Positions 24,517 through 34,200 of a stretch of DNA of 41,060 nt are shown piece after piece (positions within the stretch are counted from its first letter, which is position 1; each line of letters starts with the position of its first letter). The DNA is taken from contig JADHNI010000034.1 in assembly GCA_016779585.1 (NCBI GenBank), positions 1 to 41,060 on the forward strand, read 5' to 3'. This DNA comes from Pseudomonadales bacterium. GTDB lineage: Bacteria > Pseudomonadota > Gammaproteobacteria > Pseudomonadales > Azotimanducaceae. The notes below the pieces were generated by a model. That model was not told where the DNA came from. It saw only the letters and a list, made by a program, of their open reading frames with translations, and did not search any database. Position numbers and translations under genes: made by a program.

Positions 24517-27444
24517 CTAACCAGTTTTAACCCCGAGTTGTGCAGCTTTATTGGCAAGTCCTGTCCTTGTCAGCAGTGCATCAAAAACCGAGGTATCAAA
24601 ATCTGCGTTTACTTCCAGATACCAGTAATCGTCACCTTCCAGGTGTAGCGTGTCCAGCTTAACGGCATCTTTTTCTGTCATGACCACCGTGTGCTCGTCA
24701 TCAAAGTAGATGTCCGATGCGTTAAACGGGTGGTGATCGGGAAACTGGTGCGGTGTAATCAGACAGCCCAGTGACGTCAGCGAAGCAAAGAAACGTTCCG
24801 GATTACTGATACCAACAACGGCATGGACGTTTCTGCCGGAGAGACTTTCAGGCGCCCTTTCCTCTCCGGTTTTCAGGTTCACGAGCCGTGTCGGTAGAAC
24901 CGTCATGGTTGTAAAAGCTTTCGCCTTGCAGCCCTGCGGCAACTCCGGCTCCCCATTGACCACAACCAGGTCAACGTCCATAAGCCGCGACGGCGGTTCA
25001 CGCAACGGGCCGGCTGGCAGGCAAAGACCATTACCAATGCCTCGGGCACCATCAATGACGGCAATCTCGATATCCCTTGGCAGCGCATAGTGCTGCAACC
25101 CATCGTCACTGACGACAATGTCACACTCGTGATGTTCCAGCAAATGCCTCGTTGCAGCCACGCGGTCAGGATCAACAACAACCGGCACACCCGTCCTTCG
25201 AAAAATCATGAGGGGCTCATCGCCCACCTCACCCGCCGGTGAACTGCTGGTAACTTCCAGCGGATATTGACTGGATTTACCACCATATCCACGGCTCACG
25301 ACGCCAGGCCTGTAGCCGAGAGACCGCAGGTGATTCACCAGGCCGATAACCAGAGGAGACTTGCCTGTCCCCCCAACAGAAATGTTACCAACCACGACGA
25401 CAGGAACAGGCGCTTGCCATTGGCTACGCCGCTCCAGCCACGTTTTCCGCCAGCCCGTGATCTGCCTGTAAAGGTAGGACAGCGGCGCCAGCATACGTAT
25501 CCAGGCGGAGTCCCCATACCAGGCATCAACCAGCTTGCCAGAATCAAATACGCCTGCCGTGTAGCGACGCACGGGATACTGCTCACCCGTTGCTCCAACC
25601 TCTGCAGTTGACGTGCTCCCTGCGATTTCGTCCCGATCGTGAAGCTGGGCGTAAAATCCGCCGCGCGCCAGGAGTTCATTGTGGGACCCCTGTTCAACGA
25701 TCTGACCTTCGTCGATGACAAAAATGCGATCAGCCTGCTCAATGGTAGACAACCGGTGTGCCACAATAAATGTCGTTCTGCCTTTGACGACCGCTTCCAG
25801 GGCTGCCTGGATGTAGCGTTCAGATTCGGTATCCAGCGCGGATGTCGCTTCGTCCAGGATCAGGATCGGTGCGTCCTTGAGGAATGCACGTGCAATCGCG
25901 AGACGTTGGCGCTGACCACCCGAGAGCAATACACCGTCATCACCCACGATAGTGTCCAGGCCTGACTCAAGCCCCTCTATGAAACGCCAGGCGTAAGCTT
26001 TTTCTGCAGCTTTCCTGACCTCATCACGGGAGGCATCTTTCAGTGTGCCATAGCCGATGTTTCTCAGCACGGTGTCGTTAAACAGGGTTACCTGCTGGCT
26101 CACGATCGAAATGTGTTGCCTGAGGTTATCCAGCTTGAATTCTTCTATCGGATGACCATCAATCAGGATCTGACCTGACCCCGGCGTATAAAACCTCGGT
26201 ACCAGGCTGACAAGCGTGCTCTTGCCACTGCCGGAACGTCCGACCAGGGCTACCGTCTCACCGGGTTCCACAGTGAAACTCACGTCACGCAGTACCTGTT
26301 TGCTCTGATCTGGCTCGCCATTCTCCTGGGCACTGTAGCGGTAACTGAAGGATACATTCCGGAATTCCACCCGGCCTGTAACTCGATCTACTTCAAACTG
26401 GCCGGTATCTTTCTCGGTTTCCTGGTCAAACAGGTCAAAAATATCCTCAGCAGCTGCAAGGCCTTTCTGCACGGTGGCCACAACTTCAGACAACTGCCGG
26501 ATGGGTTTGGCCAGCAAGCCGCCTGTTGTGATAAAGATAATCACGTCACCGGCTGACATATTCGCCAGGAAAAGGGGGTCGAGCACCAGCCAGACGAGGC
26601 CTGCCAGCGCAACAGAAACCATGATCTGGATCGCCGGTGTCGCCAGGGATGATGTCACTACCATCTTCATGGACTGCCGGCGGTTATCCTGGCTGACTTT
26701 ATCGAACCGTTCTGCCTCGTAGTCACTGCCACCAAAGGTGCGGACTTCACGGTAGCCCTGCACAGCCTCGGTGGCGACATGTGTCACATCTCCCATGGAA
26801 TCCTGGATTCGCTCACTGATACGCCGGAATCGCTTGCCCGCGGCATTTACCAGCAGCGCAATCAGGGGCGCAACCGTCAGAAAAATCAGCGTCAACTTCC
26901 AGTTCAGGTAGAGCAGGAACCCGAGGTAACCAATGACCGTAAAACCTTCGCGAATGATGACACGTACGGCATCGGTAGCCGCACCCGTTACCTGTGTAAC
27001 GTGAAACGTGACCTTGGCGACAAGATGCCCCATGGCATGGCGATCATAGAATGCGCTTGGTAGTGTCAGCAGACGGTCAAACAGTTCGGTGCGCAGGTTA
27101 TGCACCAGGTAGTTGGAAACATAGGCGATGAAATAATTACCGATGAAAGTACCCAGGCCACGAGTGGTTGCTATGAGCACAATCGCAAGTGGTACCAGCG
27201 TGCGATTCAGGTCTCCTGGCTCACCCAGCAGCGAACTGAAGAAGGTCGCCAGCTCGGCATCCATGGCAACCTGGGACCCCCCTGGCTCGATCGAATCGAC
27301 GATATAACCAACCAGGTTGAGGAAGGCAACGTTGGACAACGAATAGATCAGGAACCCCAGGATGCTCAGCAGGAACGCAGGCCAGTAAGGCACCACGTAT
27401 GAAAGCAGTCTGCTATAGATTTTGATGTCAGAGGATTCAGTCAT
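24517..27444 (-). CDS. MsbA lipid A exporter fused to LpxK tetraacyldisaccharide 4'-kinase
   Basis: One uninterrupted 975-codon frame encodes two enzymes of lipid A maturation. Residues 1 to about 605 are MsbA: six membrane segments (about 15-320), then an ABC domain with Walker [10 protein letters not shown] (402-410), Q-loop SIVSQQ, signature LLSGGQRQR (507-515), Walker [10 protein letters not shown] and H-loop VAHRLS. About 30 linker residues follow ([20 protein letters not shown]). Residues about 635-975 are Lpx[17 protein letters not shown]-loop [18 protein letters not shown] (683-700), VVSDDGLQH and MTEKDAVKL. LpxK adds the 4'-phosphate; MsbA flips lipid A across the inner membrane. Both parts look complete. 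An in-frame GTG near residue 625 could allow separate LpxK synthesis. Confidence 0.92.
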   Translation of the reverse strand: MTESSDIKIYSRLLSYVVPYWPAFLLSILGFLIYSLSNVAFLNLVGYIVDSIEPGGSQVAMDAELATFFSSLLGEPGDLNRTLVPLAIVLIATTRGLGTFIGNYFIAYVSNYLVHNLRTELFDRLLTLPSAFYDRHAMGHLVAKVTFHVTQVTGAATDAVRVIIREGFTVIGYLGFLLYLNWKLTLIFLTVAPLIALLVNAAGKRFRRISERIQDSMGDVTHVATEAVQGYREVRTFGGSDYEAERFDKVSQDNRRQSMKMVVTSSLATPAIQIMVSVALAGLVWLVLDPLFLANMSAGDVIIFITTGGLLAKPIRQLSEVVATVQKGLAAAEDIFDLFDQETEKDTGQFEVDRVTGRVEFRNVSFSYRYSAQENGEPDQSKQVLRDVSFTVEPGETVALVGRSGSGKSTLVSLVPRFYTPGSGQILIDGHPIEEFKLDNLRQHISIVSQQVTLFNDTVLRNIGYGTLKDASRDEVRKAAEKAYAWRFIEGLESGLDTIVGDDGVLLSGGQRQRLAIARAFLKDAPILILDEATSALDTESERYIQAALEAVVKGRTTFIVAHRLSTIEQADRIFVIDEGQIVEQGSHNELLARGGFYAQLHDRDEIAGSTSTAEVGATGEQYPVRRYTAGVFDSGKLVDAWYGDSAWIRMLAPLSYLYRQITGWRKTWLERRSQWQAPVPVVVVGNISVGGTGKSPLVIGLVNHLRSLGYRPGVVSRGYGGKSSQYPLEVTSSSPAGEVGDEPLMIFRRTGVPVVVDPDRVAATRHLLEHHECDIVVSDDGLQHYALPRDIEIAVIDGARGIGNGLCLPAGPLREPPSRLMDVDLVVVNGEPELPQGCKAKAFTTMTVLPTRLVNLKTGEERAPESLSGRNVHAVVGISNPERFFASLTSLGCLITPHQFPDHHPFNASDIYFDDEHTVVMTEKDAVKLDTLHLEGDDYWYLEVNADFDTSVFDALLTRTGLANKAAQLGVKTG

Positions 27445-27467
27445 GGGAAGCCCGTACCTGGCGGGCG

Positions 27468-27890
27468 TCAGTCCGAGGGTTTGGCGAGCTGGGTGGTAAT
27501 GCCGAGCTGGGTAAAACCGAGTTGGCCGGCGACATCCAGGGCAGTCACAACCGACTGATGCGGCGTCGCCGAATCTGCCGTGATGATCATCGGAATCGCA
27601 TTGTCGCCTTCGCTGACCTTCTCAATTGCGCTGCTCAGTGTCTCCTGCTTGTTGTTCACCAGTGCCACACCGTTAATCGCGTAATCACCATTCTTTGTTA
27701 TCGAAATTTCAATCTGCAGGTCCGCGGCCCGACTCGATTGCGCAGTTGCTTCCGGCAGGTCAATAGACAGGTGGGTTTCCTTGGTAAAGGTTGTGGATAC
27801 CATAAAAAATATCAACAGCAGGAACACCACATCAATCAATGGTGTCAGGTTGATATCTACTTCCTGGCGAACCCGCCTGGCAAATCTCAC
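27468..27890 (-). CDS. exbD: ExbD/TolR family biopolymer transport protein
   Basis: A 140-residue inner-membrane protein with one N-terminal transmembrane helix and a periplasmic domain. The helix carries the essential Asp20 (INLTPLIDVVFLLLIFFMVS) used for proton-driven work with ExbB. It overlaps the exbB stop by four bases and is 23 bases from msbA-lpxK. In Pseudomonas an exbB-exbD pair occupies the same place before lpxK. Its specific energy-coupling target is not known. Confidence 0.93.
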   Translation of the reverse strand: MRFARRVRQEVDINLTPLIDVVFLLLIFFMVSTTFTKETHLSIDLPEATAQSSRAADLQIEISITKNGDYAINGVALVNNKQETLSSAIEKVSEGDNAIPMIITADSATPHQSVVTALDVAGQLGFTQLGITTQLAKPSD

Positions 27891-28543
27891 CGGTTGGCTA
27901 CCTGCGCGATTTCCGGCTTCGGTGTGTCTGCCCTTTCCGAAAGGCTTGAATTAAGAACTTCAACCAGCTTCAGGGCTTCCTGCTCCATGTAAATAACAAG
28001 TTCGTCTACCTTGCGCTGGAAAAACCGGTAGAAAAACAGGCTGGGGATGGCTACGGTCAGACCTGCCGCGGTAGTGATCAGGGCTTCAGAGATACCGCCT
28101 GCAAGTACCGCGGCGTTGCCGGTGCCTTCCAGGCGAATGGCGGTAAACACCTTGATCATGCCGATAACTGTGCCCAGCAGACCTAACAACGGCGTAATGG
28201 CAGCAACGGTGCCGAGCGTATTCAGGTAACGCTCCAGCTCGTGCACAACATGGTTAGCGACTTCCTCGATGGACTCTTTCATCGCGTTGCGACCCTTACG
28301 GTGCGAGGTAATACCGGCCGCCAGGATCTGGCCGAGCGGCGAGCCATTTTTCAGCTCACGCAGTCGCTTGTTGTCCATTTCATTGTTCTTGATCCAGGTC
28401 CAGACCTGGGCAAGGAGGTTTCTCGGTGCAACCTGGTCAGCCCGAAGGGTCCAGAAACGCTCCACTGAGATGGCAGCGGCGATAACGCTGCACAGGAGGA
28501 TGGGTATCATGAGCCAGCCACCTGCCTGAACGAGTTCAAACAA
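27887..28543 (-). CDS. exbB: MotA/TolQ/ExbB proton channel family protein
   Basis: A 218-residue membrane protein, the channel partner of the ExbD protein. It has a first helix at residues about 8-27 (GGWLMIPILLCSVIAAAISV) and the conserved ExbB core TLGTVAAITPLLGLLGTVIG with two further helices, ending TTAAGLTVAIPSLFFYRFF. It is the first gene of the exbB-exbD-msbA/lpxK-ycaR-kdsB unit, so the operon promoter should be in the AT-rich 28544-28658. Confidence 0.93.
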   Translation of the reverse strand: MFELVQAGGWLMIPILLCSVIAAAISVERFWTLRADQVAPRNLLAQVWTWIKNNEMDNKRLRELKNGSPLGQILAAGITSHRKGRNAMKESIEEVANHVVHELERYLNTLGTVAAITPLLGLLGTVIGMIKVFTAIRLEGTGNAAVLAGGISEALITTAAGLTVAIPSLFFYRFFQRKVDELVIYMEQEALKLVEVLNSSLSERADTPKPEIAQVANR

Positions 28544-28658
28544 GGATCATCTCCGAGCCTTAGAAATTGCCCACTATTCTATAATCAAAAAGACTGAAAT
28601 TACTAATAAAATCAATACATTCCAGCCCGGCAATTCAAGAGAAATTCAAGAACTGGCC

Positions 28659-29882
28659 CTAATGGAATGCAACGATTCCTTCCTCAAGGAGACGCCCTAC
28701 CTGGCCGTCACTCAACCCCAGTTCTTCCTTCAGGATTTCCTCGGTGTGCTGGCCAAGTACGGGGGCAGGCATGGCATCAAGATCCAAAGTATCACCAAAA
28801 CGAATTGGAGATCCGGAAGCAAGCAGATTCCCGATACCCGGCTGGGTGATTTGACCCATCATCGGATTGTCGAGAGAACAGTCGTCATCACCTTCGACCA
28901 TCTCGCGGAAGCTTCGATAAGGTCCGTAGCAGACCGCGTTTTCATCAAACATGCGACAGATATCCGCGTAATCATTACCAGCAAACCAGGGCTCTACGAG
29001 GGCGGCTATGCGCTCCCGCGCCCTGAATCGCTCGCCTTCGCCCTTCAGGCTGAAGCCCAGCTCTGACTCCAGCGCTGCCACCTGGTCTTCAATCTGCATG
29101 GCAGACACCAGGCCTTTCCACTGTCTCGGCGTCAGACCCACGATCATCACTCTTTCGCCATCCCTGGACACAAAATCCCGGCCGAAGGCTCCGTAAAGAT
29201 AGTTCCCCGCTTTCTGGCGATCTTCATTATTGATCATGACCTCGCCAATGTTCCCGAGATTACTGGTCGTTGCTACGGCTACATCTTTCAGGGCAACTTT
29301 AACCAGCTGACCCTGGCCATGGATTCGTCGATGACGGTCTGCCGCCAGCAACGCAACCGCCGCCATTTGCCCGGTGATGTTGTCCCAGGCAGGCAGCAGG
29401 TAATTTGTAGGTTCGCCGTTGTCCGGCTGACCGGTAGCGCTGGCGAAACCCACGGCGCAGTTCACCGTGTAATCAAGTGCCGAGCCGCCCCGCCGATCAC
29501 CGAGAATATTCACATAGATTAGATCCTCGCGAACGGCTTTCAGTGTGTCATAGGCAAGCCAGCCACGTTCGGGGAAATTGGTCAGGAATATCCCGTCTTC
29601 GTGCGAGTCGCCCTTGAGCAGAGACATAATGAGTTCCCGACCTTCTGCATGCCCGATGTCCACCTGGAAAGATCGCTTGCCTTTATTCATACCCGCCCAG
29701 AAAAGGCTTTCACCGGATTCCGTCACAGGCCAGCGGCGGTAATCCAGCCCGCCGCCAATGGGATCAAATCGAATAACATCCGCACCCAGCTGCGCCAGCG
29801 TCATACCTCCCAGCGGTGCTGCCACAAAAGCCGAACCTTCGACCACCCGCATACCGCCAAGCACACCCGTATTCTTGCTCAT
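28659..29882 (-). CDS. mct: CaiB/BaiF CoA-transferase family, probable 2-methylfumaryl-CoA isomerase
   Basis: A 407-residue class III CoA-transferase-fold protein. The start MSKNTGVLGGMRVVEGSAFV, then GGMTLAQLGADVIRFDPIGG, LDYRRWPV, SLFWAGMNKGKRSFQVDI and NYLYGAFGRDF match, from memory, the mesaconyl-CoA C1-C4 transferase (2-methylfumaryl-CoA isomerase) of the 3-hydroxypropionate bicycle. Mct moves CoA within mesaconyl-CoA without an external acceptor. The start at 29882 overlaps the preceding MaoC-type gene as ATGA, and pairing with that hydratase strengthens the call. A generic formyl-CoA-transferase relative remains possible. Confidence 0.8.
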   Translation of the reverse strand: MSKNTGVLGGMRVVEGSAFVAAPLGGMTLAQLGADVIRFDPIGGGLDYRRWPVTESGESLFWAGMNKGKRSFQVDIGHAEGRELIMSLLKGDSHEDGIFLTNFPERGWLAYDTLKAVREDLIYVNILGDRRGGSALDYTVNCAVGFASATGQPDNGEPTNYLLPAWDNITGQMAAVALLAADRHRRIHGQGQLVKVALKDVAVATTSNLGNIGEVMINNEDRQKAGNYLYGAFGRDFVSRDGERVMIVGLTPRQWKGLVSAMQIEDQVAALESELGFSLKGEGERFRARERIAALVEPWFAGNDYADICRMFDENAVCYGPYRSFREMVEGDDDCSLDNPMMGQITQPGIGNLLASGSPIRFGDTLDLDAMPAPVLGQHTEEILKEELGLSDGQVGRLLEEGIVAFH

Positions 29883-30883
29883 TGCTGTTCTCCTCCAACC
29901 AGGACCGCCATCTGCCAATCCAGCACCTTGATTCCCTCCCCGGGTTCCGGCGCTTCACTGCCGCGTTCCGCAAAAACATCGATCCCCAGGTCCAGGATCC
30001 TGCCACCGGGCACGGGCGTTTCTTTCCGCACATGAATCACGCTGCTGAGGATATCCTGCTCGAAAACCGGCGCCACGTGATCGCACTTGTACCAGCAAAG
30101 GATGGTCGCGAGGGACGGCAGGACCCTGGATAACTGTGCGGCAGCCAGTGAAATCGTATGACCGCCATAAACCAGGCGTTTACCGTAGACACTGCGACCC
30201 GCATCCGTGTGCGTCATGGCCATGTTGAGGGTCATACGAACGACCTCGGGTGCTGATGTCACCGTATCCCTTGCTTCAACGCTGACCGTCTCGCCTGCAG
30301 CGAACTCCCGGGGTGTCGACGGCAGATACTGCAGCTGCCAGTCCGGCACCGATGCCAGGAGGTCTTCTTCTGAAATGGTTTCCGGCATGGTCGAAAGGTC
30401 ATCCGCGAGGCCCGTATCCGCATCCTTGTCTTTGCAGGGCACCATCGGACAACGCCAGAACAGTAAAACTGTTTCGTCACGCTGATTTGTAACGTGAATT
30501 TCCAATCCCACCATACCGGAAGCAGCCCGGCCGGGTTTGATGGCATTCTGCCGCAGCGCTACAACTTTGGTTTTCGTGGTCAGCGTGTCACCCAGGAAGA
30601 CCGGTCTCTGGAAACGGAGACCGCGATAAAACAGGTTGCCAAGAACTCGCTGGGTTGGGATGGTGCTTTGACCGATGGCAATGTTACAGACAAGGCTCGG
30701 GTTCACCAGCGCAGTATCGCTACCGGTCACGGCTTTCGCCAGAGGCCAGTCCAGCGCCAGCCTTGCGCGATCCGCAAACACCATCTGGTGTGCCGCCGCG
30801 TATCCTTCCGTTACGGTTACCGAGGGAACGGCACTCAGGTCGTCTCCAACAGAAAAATCTTCGAACCAGGGAACTACTGTCAT
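29879..30883 (-). CDS. mch: MaoC-type double hotdog hydratase, probable 2-methylfumaryl-CoA hydratase
   Basis: A 334-residue protein with two hotdog domains. The N-terminal domain has WFEDFSVGDDL, TVTEGYAAAHQMV, NLFYRGLRFQRPVFLGDTL and VVALRQN. The C-terminal domain has MAMTHTDAGRSVYGKRLVYG, then GHTISLAAAQLSRVL. The second part resembles the GRRIVYGGH-type segment of mesaconyl-C1-CoA hydratase (Mch). Together with mct it would convert between mesaconyl-CoA and methylmalyl-CoA, linking glyoxylate and propionyl-CoA to citramalate, pyruvate and acetyl-CoA. No malyl-CoA lyase is in the window. Start overlaps the preceding stop by one base (TGATG). Confidence 0.75.
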   Translation of the reverse strand: MTVVPWFEDFSVGDDLSAVPSVTVTEGYAAAHQMVFADRARLALDWPLAKAVTGSDTALVNPSLVCNIAIGQSTIPTQRVLGNLFYRGLRFQRPVFLGDTLTTKTKVVALRQNAIKPGRAASGMVGLEIHVTNQRDETVLLFWRCPMVPCKDKDADTGLADDLSTMPETISEEDLLASVPDWQLQYLPSTPREFAAGETVSVEARDTVTSAPEVVRMTLNMAMTHTDAGRSVYGKRLVYGGHTISLAAAQLSRVLPSLATILCWYKCDHVAPVFEQDILSSVIHVRKETPVPGGRILDLGIDVFAERGSEAPEPGEGIKVLDWQMAVLVGGEQQ

Positions 30884-32055
30884 CAGAATGCAAAACCTCT
30901 TGCTGATACCGGCCAGATCTCATGGACGAGGCCATCTCTATAGGGAAAGTAAAAATCGTGCAGGTTAACGGTGGGGTCGCAGTGTGGTGTCAGCATGGCA
31001 AGCTTGTCACCGAGCACAACTTCCCGGGACGGATTATCCAACTGGATGATGCCGTGCTCATCACCACCCCAGTGATAAATCACCCCTTCCACATCACGAA
31101 ACTGTGGTGGCATCTTGTCAGAGGCAAATGATTTGAATCCACCATCCACAGTAATCAGCCGCGACTGGGGCTGGCTGATTGCGGTCACCAGCACAAATAG
31201 TGACACCTCGAAATCCGAGAAAACACCGGAGTCCCGCCCCCCAATATCCCGATACTCAATATCCATGAACGCATAGGAGCCTGCCTGAAGCTCATTGATC
31301 AGACCGAGCTCTGCTTCCATGTTGTACGTTCCGGTACCACCACCTGAGACGATAGGCACTTCAATACCGTTATCCTGTAACAGCGCCAGCGTCTCAATGC
31401 CTTTCTGCATTACCTTTGTGTACTTCGCCTGCCGATCCTGGAATCCTTCGATATGCATACAGTTGCCCGCGTACATCTGTATACCTGCGAGCTTAAGGTG
31501 CTCAGCCGCGCAAACAAATTCAGCGAGGCGCAGCATGCCCTCTCCGGCTTCAACTCCAGTGCGGCCCATCCCCGGGTCTATGTCGATAAAAACATCAACA
31601 GATAAACCCTCTGCTCCAGCAGAATCATTCAGCAGAGTGGCGGACTGTTCGTGATCAACCACCAGCTTTATGCCGGAATGGCTTTTCCTGGCCCCAATGA
31701 ATCGATCGACCTTGTCGCGAGTTGCCAGCGGTGATGTAACCAGCACATCGTCGATACCCGCATCACACATGATCTCGGCTTCACTGACCTTCGCAGCGCA
31801 CACGCCGCGCGCGCCAGCTTCAACCTGTTTGCGCGCAATCACCGGGCACTTGTGCATCTTGGTGTGGGACCTGAGCGCAATACCCTGCGCTGAAAGGTAC
31901 GACTGCATCTTCTGCAGGTTGCGTTCAAAAACGTCCAGGTCAATGACCAGCGCGGGCGTCTGCAACGCCTCGAGAGCGATGGGTTTATCCAGCAGAATTG
32001 GGTCAAGCGGTCTCGCAGCCCTGACCTGGCTGTAGAAATTGTCCAGAGTTGTCAT
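30883..32055 (-). CDS. D-threonine-aldolase-like PLP enzyme (alanine racemase fold)
   Basis: A 390-residue fold-type III PLP protein of the D-threonine aldolase / D-serine dehydratase-like family. The PLP lysine is expected at Lys66 in LRSHTKMHKCPV. The barrel has VDVFIDIDPGMGRTGVEAG and VSGGGTGTY, and the C-terminal metal site has HCDPTVNLHD (His358, Asp360), as in D-threonine aldolases. Such enzymes cleave 3-hydroxy-D-amino acids to glycine plus an aldehyde; the related BhcC acts on 3-hydroxyaspartate, releasing glyoxylate and glycine. Since mct and mch act downstream of glyoxylate plus propionyl-CoA, a glyoxylate-linked role is plausible but not proven. It overlaps both neighbours by one base. 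Confidence 0.82.
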   Translation of the reverse strand: MTTLDNFYSQVRAARPLDPILLDKPIALEALQTPALVIDLDVFERNLQKMQSYLSAQGIALRSHTKMHKCPVIARKQVEAGARGVCAAKVSEAEIMCDAGIDDVLVTSPLATRDKVDRFIGARKSHSGIKLVVDHEQSATLLNDSAGAEGLSVDVFIDIDPGMGRTGVEAGEGMLRLAEFVCAAEHLKLAGIQMYAGNCMHIEGFQDRQAKYTKVMQKGIETLALLQDNGIEVPIVSGGGTGTYNMEAELGLINELQAGSYAFMDIEYRDIGGRDSGVFSDFEVSLFVLVTAISQPQSRLITVDGGFKSFASDKMPPQFRDVEGVIYHWGGDEHGIIQLDNPSREVVLGDKLAMLTPHCDPTVNLHDFYFPYRDGLVHEIWPVSARGFAF

Positions 32056-32990
32056 CAGGCACAGTCCTGCGTCACACAGTCAAAGTCTTTTTCGACCTGC
32101 AGGGTAACGTGATGAATCTGGAACTGTTCTTTCAGGGCACGACCAATGGTGTTGTAACCATCCTCGGAATCCCAGAGGGTATTTTCAGGCATAACGAGAT
32201 GTGCTGTCAGGCAGGTCTCGTTGGTACTCATGGCCCAGATATGCAGGTCATGAACCTCGCTCACCCCGTCGACCTCTTCCAGGAAAGAACACACCGCATT
32301 ACGATCAATGTGCTCCGGAACCGCATCCATCATGAGGTTCAGGCTTTCCTTCAGCAGCCCCCAGGTACCACAGACAATGACGGCGACAATGCCAAGACCA
32401 ACAAGGCCATCGAGCCAGAGCCAGCCAGTGAAGTACATCGCCACCGCGGCAATTACGACGCCAACCGATATCAGGGCGTCATAGGCGAGGTGCAGGTAGG
32501 CACCCTTCAGGTTGAGATCTTCCTTGCTACCCGCATGGAACAGCCAGGCGCTACCGGCATTCACCGCGATACCAATGGTTGCAACGATCATGATAACAAC
32601 CTCGGACACCGGTGTTGGATTGACCAGTTTTGCGATCGACTCATAGGCAATGTAAAGCGCCGCCAGGATCAGCACAATGGCGTTGATCAGTGCTGCCAGG
32701 ATCGTGAACCGGCGATAGCCATAACTGAAGTGCTTGGTGGGATCCCATGTCGCCAGGTAAGCCGCACCCCAGGCCAGCAGAAGGCCAAGAACGTCAGACA
32801 GGTTGTGACCGGCGTCAGCGAGCAGACTCGCAGAATTGGTAATAACCGCATACACCGCCTCGATAATCGTAAAACCGAGGTTCGCGACCACCGCCACGAT
32901 AAACCTGAGGTTTACCTTGCTGAAGTCATGATTGTGCTGGTGGTCATGATCGTGGTGACCACCATGACCGTGTGGGCCGTGGCTGTGCAT
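32055..32990 (-). CDS. Cation diffusion facilitator (CzcD/ZitB-like)
   Basis: A 311-residue inner-membrane metal/proton antiporter, most likely for zinc. The N-terminus is His-rich (13 His in the first 21 residues). Six membrane helices follow, with metal-site motifs His62-x3-Asp66 (ADAGHNLSD) in TM2 and His167-x3-Asp171 (HLAYD) in TM5. The C-terminal cytoplasmic domain contains VSEVHDLHIWAMS and HHVTLQVE. The gene overlaps the aldolase-like gene by one base. Its presence next to a metal-dependent aldolase may be coincidental. Confidence 0.94.
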   Translation of the reverse strand: MHSHGPHGHGGHHDHDHQHNHDFSKVNLRFIVAVVANLGFTIIEAVYAVITNSASLLADAGHNLSDVLGLLLAWGAAYLATWDPTKHFSYGYRRFTILAALINAIVLILAALYIAYESIAKLVNPTPVSEVVIMIVATIGIAVNAGSAWLFHAGSKEDLNLKGAYLHLAYDALISVGVVIAAVAMYFTGWLWLDGLVGLGIVAVIVCGTWGLLKESLNLMMDAVPEHIDRNAVCSFLEEVDGVSEVHDLHIWAMSTNETCLTAHLVMPENTLWDSEDGYNTIGRALKEQFQIHHVTLQVEKDFDCVTQDCA

Positions 32991-33013
32991 CTGTTAGTCC
33001 GGGTTAAGAAAAA

Positions 33014-34123
33014 TCAGGCCTGTAGCCGATCGGCGACAGTTTCTGCCATGGCCATGGATGAAGTCAAACCGGGGGATTCTATACCGAAGAGATTCACCAG
33101 ACCGGGCAAACCATGACTCTCCGGCCCCTGGATCACGAAATCGGCAGGTGGATCTCCTGGTGCCTGCAGCTTCGGCCGGATGCCGGCATAACCCGGCACC
33201 AATCTAGAGCGGTCAAGACCGGGAAAGTATCTTCGGATCGCATCTACATGAGACTCGATCCGATGATCCTCCACCGCATAGTCCTCAGCAGTAATGTACT
33301 CGACATCCGGACCAAATTTCAGCTGGCCTCCCAGGTCCAGGGTGGCATGCACCCCGAGTCCGGCACCGCTGGATTCCGGTACTGGATAAATAAGGCGTGA
33401 GAACGGGGATTTGCCCTGGTACGTAAAGTAGTTCCCTTTGCAGTAATACAACGGTGGTATCTCGACAGCATCACTACCCAGCATTCCTGCCACTGCCTGG
33501 GCAGACAGGCCCGCAGAATTCACGAGTCGTTTTGCCAGGAAACGAAATGCACTGCCCTGCGAGGTGCAGCCGAGCTCAAAACCCGAGCCTGTGATGTTAA
33601 TTTGAGTAACAGCGGTGGCCAGCACCACCGAGCCTCCTGACGATTCGATATCGCCCTGGAAGGCGAGCATCAGTTCGTGTGCGCTGATGATACCCGTGGA
33701 GGGTGACAACAAAGCTGCCACGCCCTGGAGCGCCGGCTCCAGCTTGCTGATTTCATCCGATGACAGCCACGCCAGATCATTGACCTGGTTTGCAATCGCC
33801 TTTTCTTCGATCACAGCCAGCTGTGATTCATCGTCACTGCTGCTGGCGACAATCAGCTTGCCGATACGCTGGTGAGACACATGATGCCGGGCACAGTAAT
33901 CATAGAGCAGTGCTTTACCACGCACACACAGCTCCGCCTTCAGTGAACCTGCAGGGTAATAGATACCCGCATGGATCACTTCGCTGTTTCGACTACTGAT
34001 GCCTTCACCGATGCGAGGACCCTGCTCGAGCACCAGCACTTCCATGCCGGCACCAGCCAGGGCGCGCCCCACGGCGAGACCAACTACGCCTGCGCCTATC
34101 ACGCAGGCATCAACCTGTTCCAT
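33014..34123 (-). CDS. FAD-dependent oxidoreductase, L-2-hydroxyglutarate-oxidase-like
   Basis: A 369-residue DAO-fold flavoprotein. The N-terminal Rossmann motif is CVIGAGVVGLAVGRALAGAG, followed by RNSEVIHAGIYYPAGSLKAE, which closely resembles the NSGVIHAGVYYTPGSLKA segment of LhgO. IGKLIVA and SPSTGIISAHELMLAFQGDI also match. The C-terminus has GYAGIRPKLQ and the FGIESPGLTSSMAMAETVAD FAD-contact region. It is shorter than E. coli LhgO (422). It would oxidise an L-2-hydroxy acid such as 2-hydroxyglutarate; the substrate is not certain. It precedes the CDF gene by 23 bases. Confidence 0.88.
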   Translation of the reverse strand: MEQVDACVIGAGVVGLAVGRALAGAGMEVLVLEQGPRIGEGISSRNSEVIHAGIYYPAGSLKAELCVRGKALLYDYCARHHVSHQRIGKLIVASSSDDESQLAVIEEKAIANQVNDLAWLSSDEISKLEPALQGVAALLSPSTGIISAHELMLAFQGDIESSGGSVVLATAVTQINITGSGFELGCTSQGSAFRFLAKRLVNSAGLSAQAVAGMLGSDAVEIPPLYYCKGNYFTYQGKSPFSRLIYPVPESSGAGLGVHATLDLGGQLKFGPDVEYITAEDYAVEDHRIESHVDAIRRYFPGLDRSRLVPGYAGIRPKLQAPGDPPADFVIQGPESHGLPGLVNLFGIESPGLTSSMAMAETVADRLQA

Positions 34124-34182
34124 GGCGCGATTATCTCACGCTGTAAAACAACTCGGGCAGAAAAAAGAACCCGAAGCCCTTT

Positions 34183-34200
34183 TTAACTCCGGGGAGTTAA
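34183..34200. repeat. Perfect 16-base inverted repeat with 2-base centre
   Basis: TTAACTCC-GG-GGAGTTAA, overlapping the stop codon of the 34197-34514 gene. No T run follows on the minus strand (A-rich instead), so it is not a classical terminator; it could be an mRNA-stabilising hairpin or an operator. Downstream on the minus strand, a weak CGGG/CCCG hairpin with TTGTTTT may end transcription partially. Confidence 0.5.

Noticed and set aside
32049..33116. A 355-codon open frame antisense to the CDF exporter gene
   Set aside because: No recognisable domain; rich in His/Gln/Asn/Arg as expected for the complement of a membrane protein gene, which itself has all family motifs.
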